From SIG299 sp964544055 (GTDB taxonomy: Bacteria > Bacillota > Clostridia > Lachnospirales > Lachnospiraceae): DNA of 64,000 nt. A program made the position numbers and the translations under genes. Positions 35,903 to 45,186 of this stretch are shown here, in pieces; the first letter of the stretch is position 1; every line of letters starts with the position of its first letter. Under the pieces are notes generated by a model. That model searched no databases and was not told where the DNA came from. It saw only the letters and a program-made list of their open reading frames with translations. The DNA lies in the NCBI GenBank assembly GCA_964544055.1, contig CAZJAA010000013.1, positions 4,163-68,162 on the forward strand, read 5' to 3'.

Positions 35903-36469
35903 TTACTTGTCCTTCCAGAAGTATTTTTTCATTCCATCCAGACCATCTTCTTTTTTTATCATGTTTTTTAGCGTTTCTTTTCGTTTTTCAGCAAATGCCG
36001 CAAAACTTCCTACCGGTTTTGCCGGCACCCCGGCTACTACCGTACCGGACGGAACATCCTTTGTTACAACGCTTCCGGCAGCAATCACGCAGTCGTCCCC
36101 GATTTTTATGTCATACAGGATGATACTGTCTGCACCAATCATTACGTTATTACCAATTTCAATTGTGCCCATGTAATAAGGACTATACATTTTTTCAAAA
36201 TCCGCTTTGTACTTCGGATGATTTTTTAACATATCCCCGGACATATCGTGGGTAACAAACCGGACACCGGAAGCGACCCAGACATTATCCCCCATGGAAA
36301 CAAGAATGGGCTCCGTCGGAAGCTTTCTCGGATGATAAAAACACCCTTCTCCCATGTGATGAAAAATGTTATGTTTGCGAATGTATTCTGCGTTTTTATA
36401 TGCATTTCCTCTCGAATATAACAGCATTTTTAATGTGCACATTCTAACCTGTTTTCCAGTCAGTACCAT
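35903..36469 (-). CDS. Hexapeptide-repeat acetyltransferase
   Basis: Left-handed beta-helix acetyltransferase of 188 residues. Hexapeptide repeats are visible in VSMGDNVWVASGVRFV, IEIGNNVMIGADSIIL and IKIGDDCVIAAGSVVTKDVP, with the final GTVVAGVPAKPVGSF block typical of maltose/serine-type acetyltransferases. Likely acetylates a sugar of the repeat unit or its precursor. Two bases separate it from the GT32 gene. Confidence 0.9.
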   Translation of the reverse strand: MVLTGKQVRMCTLKMLLYSRGNAYKNAEYIRKHNIFHHMGEGCFYHPRKLPTEPILVSMGDNVWVASGVRFVTHDMSGDMLKNHPKYKADFEKMYSPYYMGTIEIGNNVMIGADSIILYDIKIGDDCVIAAGSVVTKDVPSGTVVAGVPAKPVGSFAAFAEKRKETLKNMIKKEDGLDGMKKYFWKDK

Positions 36470-36470
36470 A

Positions 36471-37232
36471 TTATTCCTCGTTTCTGAGCTTCTTGTCGCC
36501 TTTCAGTTTTCGGCGCAGGGCATCATAATTCCGGTTGCCAATCATTTTCTGCAGCAGACGGATTAACTTTTTTTTCAGGTTTCCACCGCCGGACACCCAG
36601 CTTCCTGCCATGTGATGAACCGTACAGGTTTTTTCTGTAATGGCTTCATGCCAGTTGTTCATATCAAATCCACAGAAATATTCTATTGGATAAACTTTAA
36701 TAGCTTCGCCAATTTTTTGGAACACATTTTGGGATAAATCAACACCCTTGCTTTCCAGAAGTTCTGAAAAACCTTTGTTGATTACCGTCATATCATAGGT
36801 TCCATCCTCTTTTACGAAGCTTCTTTCCTTGTAGGAATTTAAAAATTCCAGAATATACGGATGTTCTTTTTCTACTGCGATTACTGCAGTTAACAAACTT
36901 CGTTCGCTTTCAAAGCCCAGCAGCATGGAAATATCCTCCAGATATTCCTCCAATGGTTTCAGTACTTCCACATCCGTATCAAAATAAATGCCGCCAAACC
37001 GATACAATGCCTGTATTCTTACATAATCACTGACAAATGCGAATTTTTTTGCTTCATATGCCTGCTTTACATATGGAATTGCATTTGCAACATCAAAATT
37101 GGATTCGTTCCACTCCAAGAGTTCGTACTCCGGCATTTTTTCTTTCCATGATGCAATGCACTTTTGTACCTCCTGCGGTTTCTCTCCATTGCCAAACCAG
37201 CAGTAATGTATAATTTTAGGAATTTTTTGCAT
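36471..37232 (-). CDS. Glycosyltransferase family 32-like (capsular polysaccharide synthesis)
   Basis: A 253-residue transferase of the OCH1/capsular polysaccharide type: KIPKIIHYCWFGNGEKP at the N-terminus, ALYRFGGIYFDTDVEVLKP with the DxD motif, and MAGSWVSGGG near the end. The ATG at 37232 has GGGGA five bases upstream; the ATG at 37244, four residues earlier, is possible but overlaps the stop of the previous gene by context. Confidence 0.87.
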   Translation of the reverse strand: MQKIPKIIHYCWFGNGEKPQEVQKCIASWKEKMPEYELLEWNESNFDVANAIPYVKQAYEAKKFAFVSDYVRIQALYRFGGIYFDTDVEVLKPLEEYLEDISMLLGFESERSLLTAVIAVEKEHPYILEFLNSYKERSFVKEDGTYDMTVINKGFSELLESKGVDLSQNVFQKIGEAIKVYPIEYFCGFDMNNWHEAITEKTCTVHHMAGSWVSGGGNLKKKLIRLLQKMIGNRNYDALRRKLKGDKKLRNEE

Positions 37233-37245
37233 GCTGTTCCCCATT

Positions 37246-38469
37246 TCATTTTTTTCTGGTCAGTGCTTCGTAAATCGGAAGCAGCTGCTTATAGTGTTCT
37301 TCTGCCGTATAGTTTTGGGCAAAAATTTCTTTCGAGCGTCTGCAATACTGCTCATACTTTTCTGTTCCAGGCTTTGGAAATTCCAGCAGGCACTTTCTCA
37401 GTTCTTCCACATTTCCGTGGGAAAATGCGCAGCCATTTCCATCTATCAGTTCCGGAATACCTCCAATTTTTGAGCCTATCACAGGTCTTCCAAGCTGCAA
37501 TGCCTCAATAGCAGAATACGGACCATTTTCATACCATTCGGATGGCAGAACAACAGCCCGTGCATTGCCTACCACATCAATCAGGCTTTGCCCGGATTGA
37601 AAGCCAAGGAGCTTTACATTTTGCAAATTATGTTCGGAAATATAAGCCTCTATTTCTTCTTTGCATGGGCCACTGCCTACAACAAAAAGCTCCTGGGCAG
37701 TGCCTTCCAGTGCCTTTATCAGGGTGAGAATGCCCTTTTCATGCGAAAGTCTTCCAAAATACAGAAAATACTGTCCTGCCGTGTCCTGCGGATTTACCGC
37801 CGGGCACTCTCTTCCCAGGAAATTCGGCAGGTGTATCACACGCTCTTTTTCCACACCGAATTCCATGAATTTATCCGCATAAAAACGACTTGGTGTAATA
37901 ATTTTATCAATTACATCATAGCTTTTTTTCCATTTATGCAAATAACCCTCCACAACATTAATTCCGCTTTTTAAGGTAGAATCCTTGACACATTTCTGCT
38001 TCAGGCAGTTTATGTAATGCCCGCCTTTGCATTTTTCACAAATCTCTCCGTGTGTCATCATCACATAATTTAAACACAGCATTTTTAAATCATGTGCTGT
38101 ATATACCACCGGAATGTGATATTTTTTCAGTACATCCAGAATAGACGGTGAGAGCTGATGCTGGAAAATATGCAGATGTACAATATCCGGCTTTGTCTTT
38201 TGAATCAAGGCTTCCAGCTTTTTTTTCGCCTCCACGGAATAAATAATATTCGTTGCCGCCTTTACCTGCTGCCGGATTCCCATAGTTTTATTGTAATCCA
38301 CAGCACCTACAAAATAGTCTGCATAAGGAGAGTCAAAATTTTTCTCATCCTGCATGGAAAAATCGATAACTTCATGGCCTTTTTCTTCCAGTAACTTTCG
38401 AAGAGCAAAATAGTACGTTTCACTTCCGCCTTTGATGTAAAAAAACTTGTTTACCATTAAAATTTTCAT
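37246..38469 (-). CDS. Glycosyltransferase family 4 (GT-B)
   Basis: A 407-residue GT-B transferase. MKILMVNKFFYIKGGSETYYF forms the N-terminal glycine-rich loop, FLYFGRLSHEKGILTLIKAL the C-lobe strand, and VVLPSEWYENGPYSAIEALQ the donor-binding signature. A Cys-rich patch in the middle (CEKCKGGHYINCLKQKC, four cysteines) is common in a subgroup of these enzymes and may bind metal. Confidence 0.9.
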   Translation of the reverse strand: MKILMVNKFFYIKGGSETYYFALRKLLEEKGHEVIDFSMQDEKNFDSPYADYFVGAVDYNKTMGIRQQVKAATNIIYSVEAKKKLEALIQKTKPDIVHLHIFQHQLSPSILDVLKKYHIPVVYTAHDLKMLCLNYVMMTHGEICEKCKGGHYINCLKQKCVKDSTLKSGINVVEGYLHKWKKSYDVIDKIITPSRFYADKFMEFGVEKERVIHLPNFLGRECPAVNPQDTAGQYFLYFGRLSHEKGILTLIKALEGTAQELFVVGSGPCKEEIEAYISEHNLQNVKLLGFQSGQSLIDVVGNARAVVLPSEWYENGPYSAIEALQLGRPVIGSKIGGIPELIDGNGCAFSHGNVEELRKCLLEFPKPGTEKYEQYCRRSKEIFAQNYTAEEHYKQLLPIYEALTRKK

Positions 38470-38487
38470 GGATAATTCTCCTGAAAG

Positions 38488-39669
38488 CTATGCTAAAAAT
38501 GTCTGTTCATAACGTTTTACAATGTAATCCCAGCTGTAAGCCTCTGCAATCCGTGCCTTTGCTTTTTGGGAAAGGGCTTCTATTTCTTCGGCAGTAAGTG
38601 CATCTGCCTGATGAATCAGATGCGCCAGTTCTCCGTCTTCCTTGCCCCAGTATAAGGCACTGTCTGCACCAACCTCACGATTGAAGCCGACATTTAACAA
38701 CAGGTTTAATTTCGTGCTGCTTAAGGCTTCCAAGAGGCTTGGGTTTGTACCGCCCACCTCATGTCCGTGAAAATAAGCATATGCATTTTCGCGGATTTTC
38801 TTAAGCAGTTCCTTCTCATAGACTGTTCCGACAAATTTTACACGACTGTCTTTGTCAAACCGGGTCTGCTCCTTTAATTCCTCATAGAAATGATTTTGTT
38901 CCACGTTGGTAACCAGCACAAAATCCTTTTTGGTATCGGATTTTATAAACTCTTTTACCATGGTTTCAAAATTATTTTCCGGAACAAAACGTCCCACAAC
39001 CAGATAGTAGTTGTTCGGTGTTACACCCTTTTCCCTGCACCACTCTGTATAAACGGCGGCATCATCAGAAAGGGTGGACGGCTCCATTTCTGCTCCATAC
39101 GCAATAAACGTAGTTTTCGGATGATATTTTTTGTAATCATTGCAAATATATTTTTCAATTTCCACGCTGTCACAAATCAGTAAATCGGCATGTTTTACCA
39201 TTAGTTTTTCAGAAAATTTCCAGTAGGCACGAACCGGTGCACTCCACTTGGCACGCTTCCATTCATGCCCATCCGGATTGACATACACTTTACCGCCCAA
39301 TTTATGAATCATTTTCACATATCGGTTTACAAACGGTCCGATGCGGCAGGCAAGAATATACACAATAGGATGAGGAATTTTATTTTCTTTTATGATGCGA
39401 ATACATTCTTTTAACGCATCTACATCATAAAAAATCGCTCTTGCCGGTCCTAGCTTTTTCCATTTGATATAAAAACAATCCGCTTGATTATATGTAAAAC
39501 GTGTTTCCTCCGGACATTTTTCAGCATCAACGGCACAGGATACATGATACTGTATATTTTCTGCTTTTCGGTAATAAGTCAGCCGATCCACGAAAGATTC
39601 AAACCCACCATATGCCGCCGGGATACCCTTGGAGCCAATGATAAATACATGCTGTTTTTCTGTTTTCAT
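38488..39669 (-). CDS. DUF1972/GT4 glycosyltransferase, rhamnosyltransferase-like
   Basis: A 393-residue GT-B transferase of the WchF/RgpA-like group, in which the second sugar, often rhamnose, is added to the lipid-linked primer. IIGSKGIPAAYGGFESFVDRL is the characteristic DUF1972 start, and HEVGGTNPSLLEALSS is the C-terminal donor signature. The ATG at 39669 was chosen because GAGG is six bases upstream. It is preceded by a strongly structured leader (39684-39777). First glycosyltransferase gene behind the Wzz-like gene. Confidence 0.88.
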   Translation of the reverse strand: MKTEKQHVFIIGSKGIPAAYGGFESFVDRLTYYRKAENIQYHVSCAVDAEKCPEETRFTYNQADCFYIKWKKLGPARAIFYDVDALKECIRIIKENKIPHPIVYILACRIGPFVNRYVKMIHKLGGKVYVNPDGHEWKRAKWSAPVRAYWKFSEKLMVKHADLLICDSVEIEKYICNDYKKYHPKTTFIAYGAEMEPSTLSDDAAVYTEWCREKGVTPNNYYLVVGRFVPENNFETMVKEFIKSDTKKDFVLVTNVEQNHFYEELKEQTRFDKDSRVKFVGTVYEKELLKKIRENAYAYFHGHEVGGTNPSLLEALSSTKLNLLLNVGFNREVGADSALYWGKEDGELAHLIHQADALTAEEIEALSQKAKARIAEAYSWDYIVKRYEQTFLA

Positions 39670-39683
39670 AGTAATCCTCATTT

Positions 39684-39777
39684 CTGAGCGGCTTATCGCA
39701 AAGCAGGCAAAACAAAATTCGCATAGGCGATTTTGTCTGCCATCAGAGCCATTTGCTTTCGCTCAGAAGCAAATAGC
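39684..39777 (-). promoter_or_regulatory. Candidate structured RNA leader with pseudoknot
   Basis: The 139-base space between the Wzz-like gene and the next transferase holds, on the minus strand, hairpin 1 with an 11-bp stem GCTATTTGCTT / AAGCAAATGGC and loop CTGAGCGA (39748-39777), hairpin 2 of about 14 bp around ACAAAATCGC/GCGAATTTTGT (39706-39741), and then CGCTCAG (39684-39690), which is exactly complementary to seven bases of the first loop. That segment lies immediately before the ribosome binding site, so pseudoknot formation could affect translation. No known riboswitch class is recognised. Confidence 0.5.
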
Positions 39778-39808
39778 TACGATTTTGGTTATGTGTGAAA
39801 AGTAATAC

Positions 39809-41152
39809 TTATTTTTCATAGCTGCCAAAACAGCTTCCGTATTTTTTCTTAAAATACTTTCCCTTCTTTTTTACTGAATAATCAGTAAAAACAAGTCCAT
39901 CAACCACAACACCATTGTCATCCAGCTGTTTCAGGGCACTCTTTGTCTGCCATGCATCTGTATGCTCCGCAGAAATCACCCAAATCACGTTGTCAACATT
40001 CTGTGATGCTGCACATGATGCTACGTCCAACTGGAACGGTGCCGTATCAAGGAAAACAAAATCATAGCTTTCCTGTAATTTTTCAAGCAGTGTTGCAAAC
40101 TTTTCACCCGACAGCAATTCTGCGGCATTTAACGCCTTTTTTCCGCACACAATTTTGTCCGGTTCTTCTTTTCCTTTGATAATCACATTTTCCAATGCCT
40201 CCTCCTTTACGAGATAATCGTAAAGACCCTTCTGACCGGAAGTATTGTTCTGCATGGTGCTCCATTCCGGATTGCAAAGATTTGTATCAATGCAGATAAC
40301 TTTTTTATTGACCGTAGAGAAGCTCTTTGCTGCAAGCTTCATTACTGCATAACTGTCTTCCTTTGTGGATGTTCTTACAAACGAACACAGCTTAGATTCT
40401 TTGGCTTCGTAGGACAGGCGGGATACCAGAACATCCCCGGCATTCTGCTGATAGCTTTCTTCCTTGGGAATGACTGCAAAGACCGAGCAGCCAAGCTTGT
40501 CAGAAAGTCTGCCCGGTGTGTCAAAACGTCTGTTGGTAAAATAGGAAATCAGGACTACCAGACCTGCCAGTAAAATACCGGCTGCTCCACCAACCAATGC
40601 ATATTTGAAAACAGGTGCTGCTGTTGTATTATAGGGAGCTGACGGAACAGCTGCTTCCTCATATACGGTTGGTGGGGTACAGCCCATTACTTCCAATGCG
40701 TACTCTGCAGAAGCAACAACAAGCTCATCTGCTACCTTTTTTGCCCACTGTGCATCCGGAAAGAATACCGTAACCTCCAGCATGCAGGTATCTGACGGAA
40801 CCTTCATGGAAATGCAGGAAGTAAGCTGATTTGTGCTCATATTCAATCCAAGTGTATTAATCACATCCTCCAACACCGGACGGCTCTTCAACAGTTCCAT
40901 GTAATTGTTAATAACCTGTTTGCCTAAAGAAAAACTGTTTGCCGATGGAACCGTTGTCTGCACGCCGGTCACATAAAGCTTTGTGGTTGTTTTATACATA
41001 GGAACGCTTGTCTGTGTAGAGGCATAGGCTCCTCCGGCAACAGCAAGCAGCAGTCCACACAGAAGAATACCCACTATTCTTTTTAATACCCAGTGGACTA
41101 CCTCGTCAATGCGAATTATAACCAAATTGCTAATTTTCATTGTGTTTTCCAT
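39809..41152 (-). CDS. Wzz-like chain-length protein with degenerate BY-kinase domain
   Basis: Membrane regulator of polymer length and export, 447 residues. The N-terminal half is a Wzz domain flanked by two membrane segments (about 25-45 and 180-205). The C-terminal half follows the BY-kinase fold: KVICIDTNLCNPEWS matches Walker A' and YDFVFLDTAPFQL matches Walker B. However, the Walker A loop (GxGKS/T) expected before it is absent; the place reads TSTKEDSYAVMKLA. The C-terminus has three Tyr in a Lys-rich tail. It is therefore probably a catalytically dead kinase fused to Wzz. AAAGGAGAATCC precedes the ATG, and it is the first gene behind the operon promoter. Confidence 0.85.
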   Translation of the reverse strand: MENTMKISNLVIIRIDEVVHWVLKRIVGILLCGLLLAVAGGAYASTQTSVPMYKTTTKLYVTGVQTTVPSANSFSLGKQVINNYMELLKSRPVLEDVINTLGLNMSTNQLTSCISMKVPSDTCMLEVTVFFPDAQWAKKVADELVVASAEYALEVMGCTPPTVYEEAAVPSAPYNTTAAPVFKYALVGGAAGILLAGLVVLISYFTNRRFDTPGRLSDKLGCSVFAVIPKEESYQQNAGDVLVSRLSYEAKESKLCSFVRTSTKEDSYAVMKLAAKSFSTVNKKVICIDTNLCNPEWSTMQNNTSGQKGLYDYLVKEEALENVIIKGKEEPDKIVCGKKALNAAELLSGEKFATLLEKLQESYDFVFLDTAPFQLDVASCAASQNVDNVIWVISAEHTDAWQTKSALKQLDDNGVVVDGLVFTDYSVKKKGKYFKKKYGSCFGSYEK

Positions 41153-41186
41153 AAGGATTCTCCTTTTTCATCATATAGATAATACT

Positions 41187-41215
41187 ATTATACATCAACT
41201 GCCCACTATTTACAA
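41187..41215 (-). promoter_or_regulatory. Promoter of the polysaccharide operon
   Basis: Minus strand TTGTAA (41210-41215), exactly 17 bases, TATAAT (41187-41192), about 35 bases before the Wzz-like gene. The -35 box lies in the end of the upstream acyltransferase gene. Confidence 0.7.
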
Positions 41216-42249
41216 CACCCTGTTTTTCTGGTTCGCCCTACTACAAATGGTACATAGCGGTTGATGAGCCAGATTGGAATAATCAGTACAAAGGATATGA
41301 CAATGGACAGTACAATGGAAAAAACGGAGGACGTCACTGTGTTGCTTAGTATTTTCGAATAAACGCCACCGCACAGCTTCCACAAAAGCACCTGCAATAC
41401 ACTGAGCACCTTACCGTGAAGTCCAAAGCATATCAGGGTATTTGCTCCGATATATGCTATGTATGCATTGGTTTTCACTACTTTGCAAAGGGAAATAATC
41501 AGACTGATTCCAAGCAGCTGGCTCACATAAGTATAAAAAAATCCATCCCGGGTTATCAGACCAGCTTTCGGCAGCAAATAAACAAAAGCAAGGTACAAAA
41601 GTAGCAGAACTGCTCTTGCAATTCGCTTGTTATGGCGATCGAAATAAGATTCATACAGGGTTCGGAACACATAGCCCAATACCATATAAAGCATTGCCTG
41701 AAAAACATATTCCGCATGCCACGGCAATTTGACGCTGTTCCATGGCAACAAGGAAGAATTCATTAGTTTTTCATAAAGCAAACTTGCAAAGGACAGCAGG
41801 AATGCCGGTAAAAGAAATAACAGCTGCCTTTGGGAAGTGGTTGCCTTTTTTTCATACCATTCGATGTAGAAATAAAACGGAATATACGAAACAAATAATG
41901 CTGCAACAAACCATATTCCATCCCCCATCCCACGAATCTGCAAAAAATTCCACATCAGCTCCGTGGTAAGTGCAGTATGCTCATTAAAACTGAAAATCTG
42001 CGACAAAAGAATATTAAAGACGCTGAATACCAGCCACGGAATAAACAGCTGGCGGAATTTCTTTACCAGATGTTCCCGAAAGCCTTTTCTGTGTTTGTAT
42101 ACATAACCGGAACAAAAAAAGAACAATGTCAGAAAAAATGGTCCGAAAAACTGCCAGAATTCTTCTTTCATCGACTCTAAATGTGAAGCCATTACACAAA
42201 TAATGCATATATACTTTGCAATATCCACCCATTCGACTCTTTTACTCAT
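41206..42249 (-). CDS. Acyltransferase family 3 membrane protein
   Basis: Integral membrane acyltransferase of 347 residues with about ten hydrophobic segments. The N-terminus VEWVDIAKYICIICVMASHL has the family arrangement with His at about residue 23, and LFFFCSGYVYKHRKGF follows. Only distantly related to the one at 33586. GGGAGAACGC precedes the ATG. It is placed upstream of the operon promoter and may have its own promoter, with TAAAAT at 42291-42296 as a weak candidate -10 box. Confidence 0.85.
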   Translation of the reverse strand: MSKRVEWVDIAKYICIICVMASHLESMKEEFWQFFGPFFLTLFFFCSGYVYKHRKGFREHLVKKFRQLFIPWLVFSVFNILLSQIFSFNEHTALTTELMWNFLQIRGMGDGIWFVAALFVSYIPFYFYIEWYEKKATTSQRQLLFLLPAFLLSFASLLYEKLMNSSLLPWNSVKLPWHAEYVFQAMLYMVLGYVFRTLYESYFDRHNKRIARAVLLLLYLAFVYLLPKAGLITRDGFFYTYVSQLLGISLIISLCKVVKTNAYIAYIGANTLICFGLHGKVLSVLQVLLWKLCGGVYSKILSNTVTSSVFSIVLSIVISFVLIIPIWLINRYVPFVVGRTRKTGCCK

Positions 42250-42377
42250 ATGCGTTCTCCCATCTGTTCAACCTAGTACTTATCTAAATAATTTTATCAC
42301 ATTTCTTCCGGCTTTTCTATAAAAAAATCCTGCTTTCTGATTATCTAACAACTTTGTAAGACTTTTTCTCCTCCGCC

Positions 42378-42405
42378 TTGACTTTCCCTTTTCCTATGAT
42401 AGAAT
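42378..42405 (+). promoter_or_regulatory. Likely promoter of the ABC exporter gene
   Basis: TTGACT (42378-42383), 16 bases, TAGAAT (42400-42405), about 35 bases before the GTG start. Confidence 0.55.
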
Positions 42406-42439
42406 ATTTCTATTACAATTATTATCGGAGGATACTTCA

Positions 42440-44128
42440 GTGCGCCTTGTTATCAACTACCTGAAAAAATTACGAAATTCATCGCCCTATGCAGTGTGGC
42501 TGTTTAAATATACAAAACCATATCTCCCATCCTTGTCCTTAACCATGTTTTTTTCCATTGCCGCTTCGTTAATCTCCATTGGCACCGCTGTTGTCAGCCA
42601 ACAGTTAATTGACAATGCGACGTTAGGAAAAAATATCACAAATAATATTCTGCTTTACATACTCTGCATTCTTCTGATGCAGGCAATTCAGGTGGCAAGT
42701 TCCCTGTTTACAGTCGTCATACAGGAGAAGTTTTCTTTCGGCATCCGGCGGCAGGTGTTTGATAAAATTCTGCATTCCTGCTACCACGAAGTGTCCAGAT
42801 ACCATTCCGGCGATTTAATGACACGTCTTACAAGTGATACCGGAAATATTGCCGATGGTATTGCGAACACCATACCAAAAATCATTATTCTCATTGTAGA
42901 ATTTGTTGCATCATTTGTTATATTAATGCTTTATGATTCCATGCTTGCCATTTTCGCCCTGCTTTTAGCTCCGGTCGGCGGCATTTTAAGCATCTGGCTT
43001 GGGCGCAAATTAAAAGCCCTGCAGCTTAAGGTACAGGAATCCGAAGCAAGCTACCGTTCGTTTATTACAGAAAGCTTAAGTAATATTCTGATTATTAAAA
43101 CGTTCCGTACAGAGCAGTATTCCTCCGAACATTTACAGGAGCTTCGGGACGAGCGTATGAACTGGGTTGTAAAAAAGCAGCGGATGGGACTTATTGCCTC
43201 CACCAGCATGTCGCTTACATTCCAGGCAGGTTATATTCTTGCTCTTGTCTGGGGTGCTGCCAAGTTATCTGCCAAAACCATTACCTACGGCACCATGAGC
43301 GTTTTTCTGACTCTGGTTAACCGTCTTCAGTCTCCAATTCTCGGTCTGGCACATACCATTCCGCAGATCGTCAACATTCTGACCTCTGCCGGCAGAGTCA
43401 TGGAGCTGCAAAATCTTTCTTTGGAACATACTTCCGAAGAAACAATTACCCCGAAAAATATTGGTGTCAACATTGAGCACCTTACCTTTGGCTACTCCGA
43501 TGAAATTTTATTTGATGATGCCTCCGCCTCCATACAGCCCGGTGAATTTGTCGCCATTATCGGTTCTTCTGGCATTGGAAAAACAACTCTGGTACGCCTG
43601 ATTTTATCTTTTATGAATGCCGCTACCGGAAAAATTCAGTTTTTCAATGACAAAAATGAGACGGTTGATACCAACGCCAATTCTCGTGATTTTCTCTCCT
43701 ATGTTCCGCAGGGCAATACGTTGTTCAGCGGCACAATAGAACACAATATCCGCATGGGAAAAAAGGATGCCACAGACGAAGAAATACTAGAAGCACTTCA
43801 TGCTTCCGCAGCTTACGATTTTGTTTCAAGCCTTCCGCAGGGAATGCACACAGTAATCGGTGAACGCGGATACGGCATTTCTGAAGGACAAGCACAGCGC
43901 ATTGCAATTGCAAGGGCACTCATAAAAAAAGCTCCGTTTCTCATTCTGGATGAAGCGACTTCCTCACTGGATGAAAAAACAGAGCTTGAGGTATTGGAAG
44001 GAATTAAAAATTTTTCCTATCATCCAACCTGCCTGCTGATTACACATCGACGTTCGGTACTTTCCTATTGCGACCGGGAAATTGTAATCGAAAATAAAAA
44101 AATTGCGGAAGAACAGCTGGACAAATAA
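42440..44128 (+). CDS. ABC exporter (fused membrane and ATPase domains)
   Basis: Half-size exporter of 562 residues: six membrane helices in the first 300 residues, then an ATPase with Walker A GSSGIGKT, Q-loop SYVPQGN, a signature GISEGQAQR in place of LSGGQ, Walker B FLILDEATSSLDE and the H-loop THRR. No N-terminal peptidase domain. It starts with GTG after CGGAGGATACTTCA. In lasso clusters the D gene encodes such an exporter, and none exists inside the cluster, so this is a candidate; oligosaccharide or general export cannot be excluded. A glycosyltransferase gene follows at 68 bases. Confidence 0.87.
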   Translation: MRLVINYLKKLRNSSPYAVWLFKYTKPYLPSLSLTMFFSIAASLISIGTAVVSQQLIDNATLGKNITNNILLYILCILLMQAIQVASSLFTVVIQEKFSFGIRRQVFDKILHSCYHEVSRYHSGDLMTRLTSDTGNIADGIANTIPKIIILIVEFVASFVILMLYDSMLAIFALLLAPVGGILSIWLGRKLKALQLKVQESEASYRSFITESLSNILIIKTFRTEQYSSEHLQELRDERMNWVVKKQRMGLIASTSMSLTFQAGYILALVWGAAKLSAKTITYGTMSVFLTLVNRLQSPILGLAHTIPQIVNILTSAGRVMELQNLSLEHTSEETITPKNIGVNIEHLTFGYSDEILFDDASASIQPGEFVAIIGSSGIGKTTLVRLILSFMNAATGKIQFFNDKNETVDTNANSRDFLSYVPQGNTLFSGTIEHNIRMGKKDATDEEILEALHASAAYDFVSSLPQGMHTVIGERGYGISEGQAQRIAIARALIKKAPFLILDEATSSLDEKTELEVLEGIKNFSYHPTCLLITHRRSVLSYCDREIVIENKKIAEEQLDK

Positions 44129-44196
44129 AAAATGTTGCTATTTTCTTACGTGATGTATCATTTACGAAGCAAAAAGTTCTTGAAAGGAAATGTTTT

Positions 44197-45162
44197 ATGA
44201 ACGATTTGATTTCTGTTATTATTCCGGTTTATAACACACAGCATTACCTTGAAAAAGCCATTCAGAGTGTTCTTGCTCAAACCTACCGGTCTCTGGAAAT
44301 AATACTTGCAGATGACGGTTCTACCGATGCTTCCGGGAAAATATGTGATGAATTTGCAGCATCGGATGCCAGAATCCGGGTGATTCACAAAGAAAACGGC
44401 GGCATTTCCAGTGCAAGAAATGCCGCACTTGCCATTGCTTTGGGCAGTTATATCTTCTTTTTGGACAGCGACGACTATTTAGAGCCGGATGCACTGGAGT
44501 ACCTGTATTCCAATCTGATTACCTCCGATGCTGACATCAGTGTTGGAGCTATTTGTGATGTCAGCGAAGATGGAAGCGAACTATACCGCGATATTCTTCA
44601 TCTGGTCGCACCTGTTGTCGTGATGAATGAAAAATCATTCTGGGCATATTCCATCAATAAAAAAATAGGTGTAATGGCAACCGGAAAACTGTATAAACGT
44701 TTTTTCTGGGATACCTTACGCTTTCCGGACGGAAAAATTCACGAGGATGACGGCACTATTGTAAAGGTCATGGCGCAATGTCATCTTATTGTATGCTCGG
44801 ATAAAATCTGCATGAACTACCGTATGCGTACCGGAAGTATTATGCAGACTGCATTTTCCACAAAAAATCTGGACAAGATTGCTTTTTTAGCCGAGCGTGT
44901 TACTTATTTTCTTTCAAAAGAATACTATGAATATTGCTACCCAGCCTATTTTGTCGGAATGGAGCTCATTTCCAAAGCAGTCCTTTGCAAAGATGACGCA
45001 TTAAAAAAAGCCGGAAAAGAGCAATACCGTACCTATCGTACGCTGGCAAAGGAATTGCTTCCGCATATAAAGCCGCTTTCTCAGAAAATTTCCCTAACGC
45101 TTTTTGCGGCGAATTTATCGTTATATACACTCATACGATACCGCCTCAGGCATACGAAATAA
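44197..45162 (+). CDS. Glycosyltransferase family 2
   Basis: GT-A transferase of 321 residues: ISVIIPVYNTQHYLEKAI, DDGSTDASG, NGGISSARNAAL and the DxD region FLDSDDYLEPDA. GAAAGGAAATG precedes the ATG. It is on the opposite strand from the polysaccharide operon and probably in one transcript with the ABC exporter. Confidence 0.88.
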   Translation: MNDLISVIIPVYNTQHYLEKAIQSVLAQTYRSLEIILADDGSTDASGKICDEFAASDARIRVIHKENGGISSARNAALAIALGSYIFFLDSDDYLEPDALEYLYSNLITSDADISVGAICDVSEDGSELYRDILHLVAPVVVMNEKSFWAYSINKKIGVMATGKLYKRFFWDTLRFPDGKIHEDDGTIVKVMAQCHLIVCSDKICMNYRMRTGSIMQTAFSTKNLDKIAFLAERVTYFLSKEYYEYCYPAYFVGMELISKAVLCKDDALKKAGKEQYRTYRTLAKELLPHIKPLSQKISLTLFAANLSLYTLIRYRLRHTK

Positions 45163-45186
45163 GCTATAGAAAATCGTAATTTCCTA

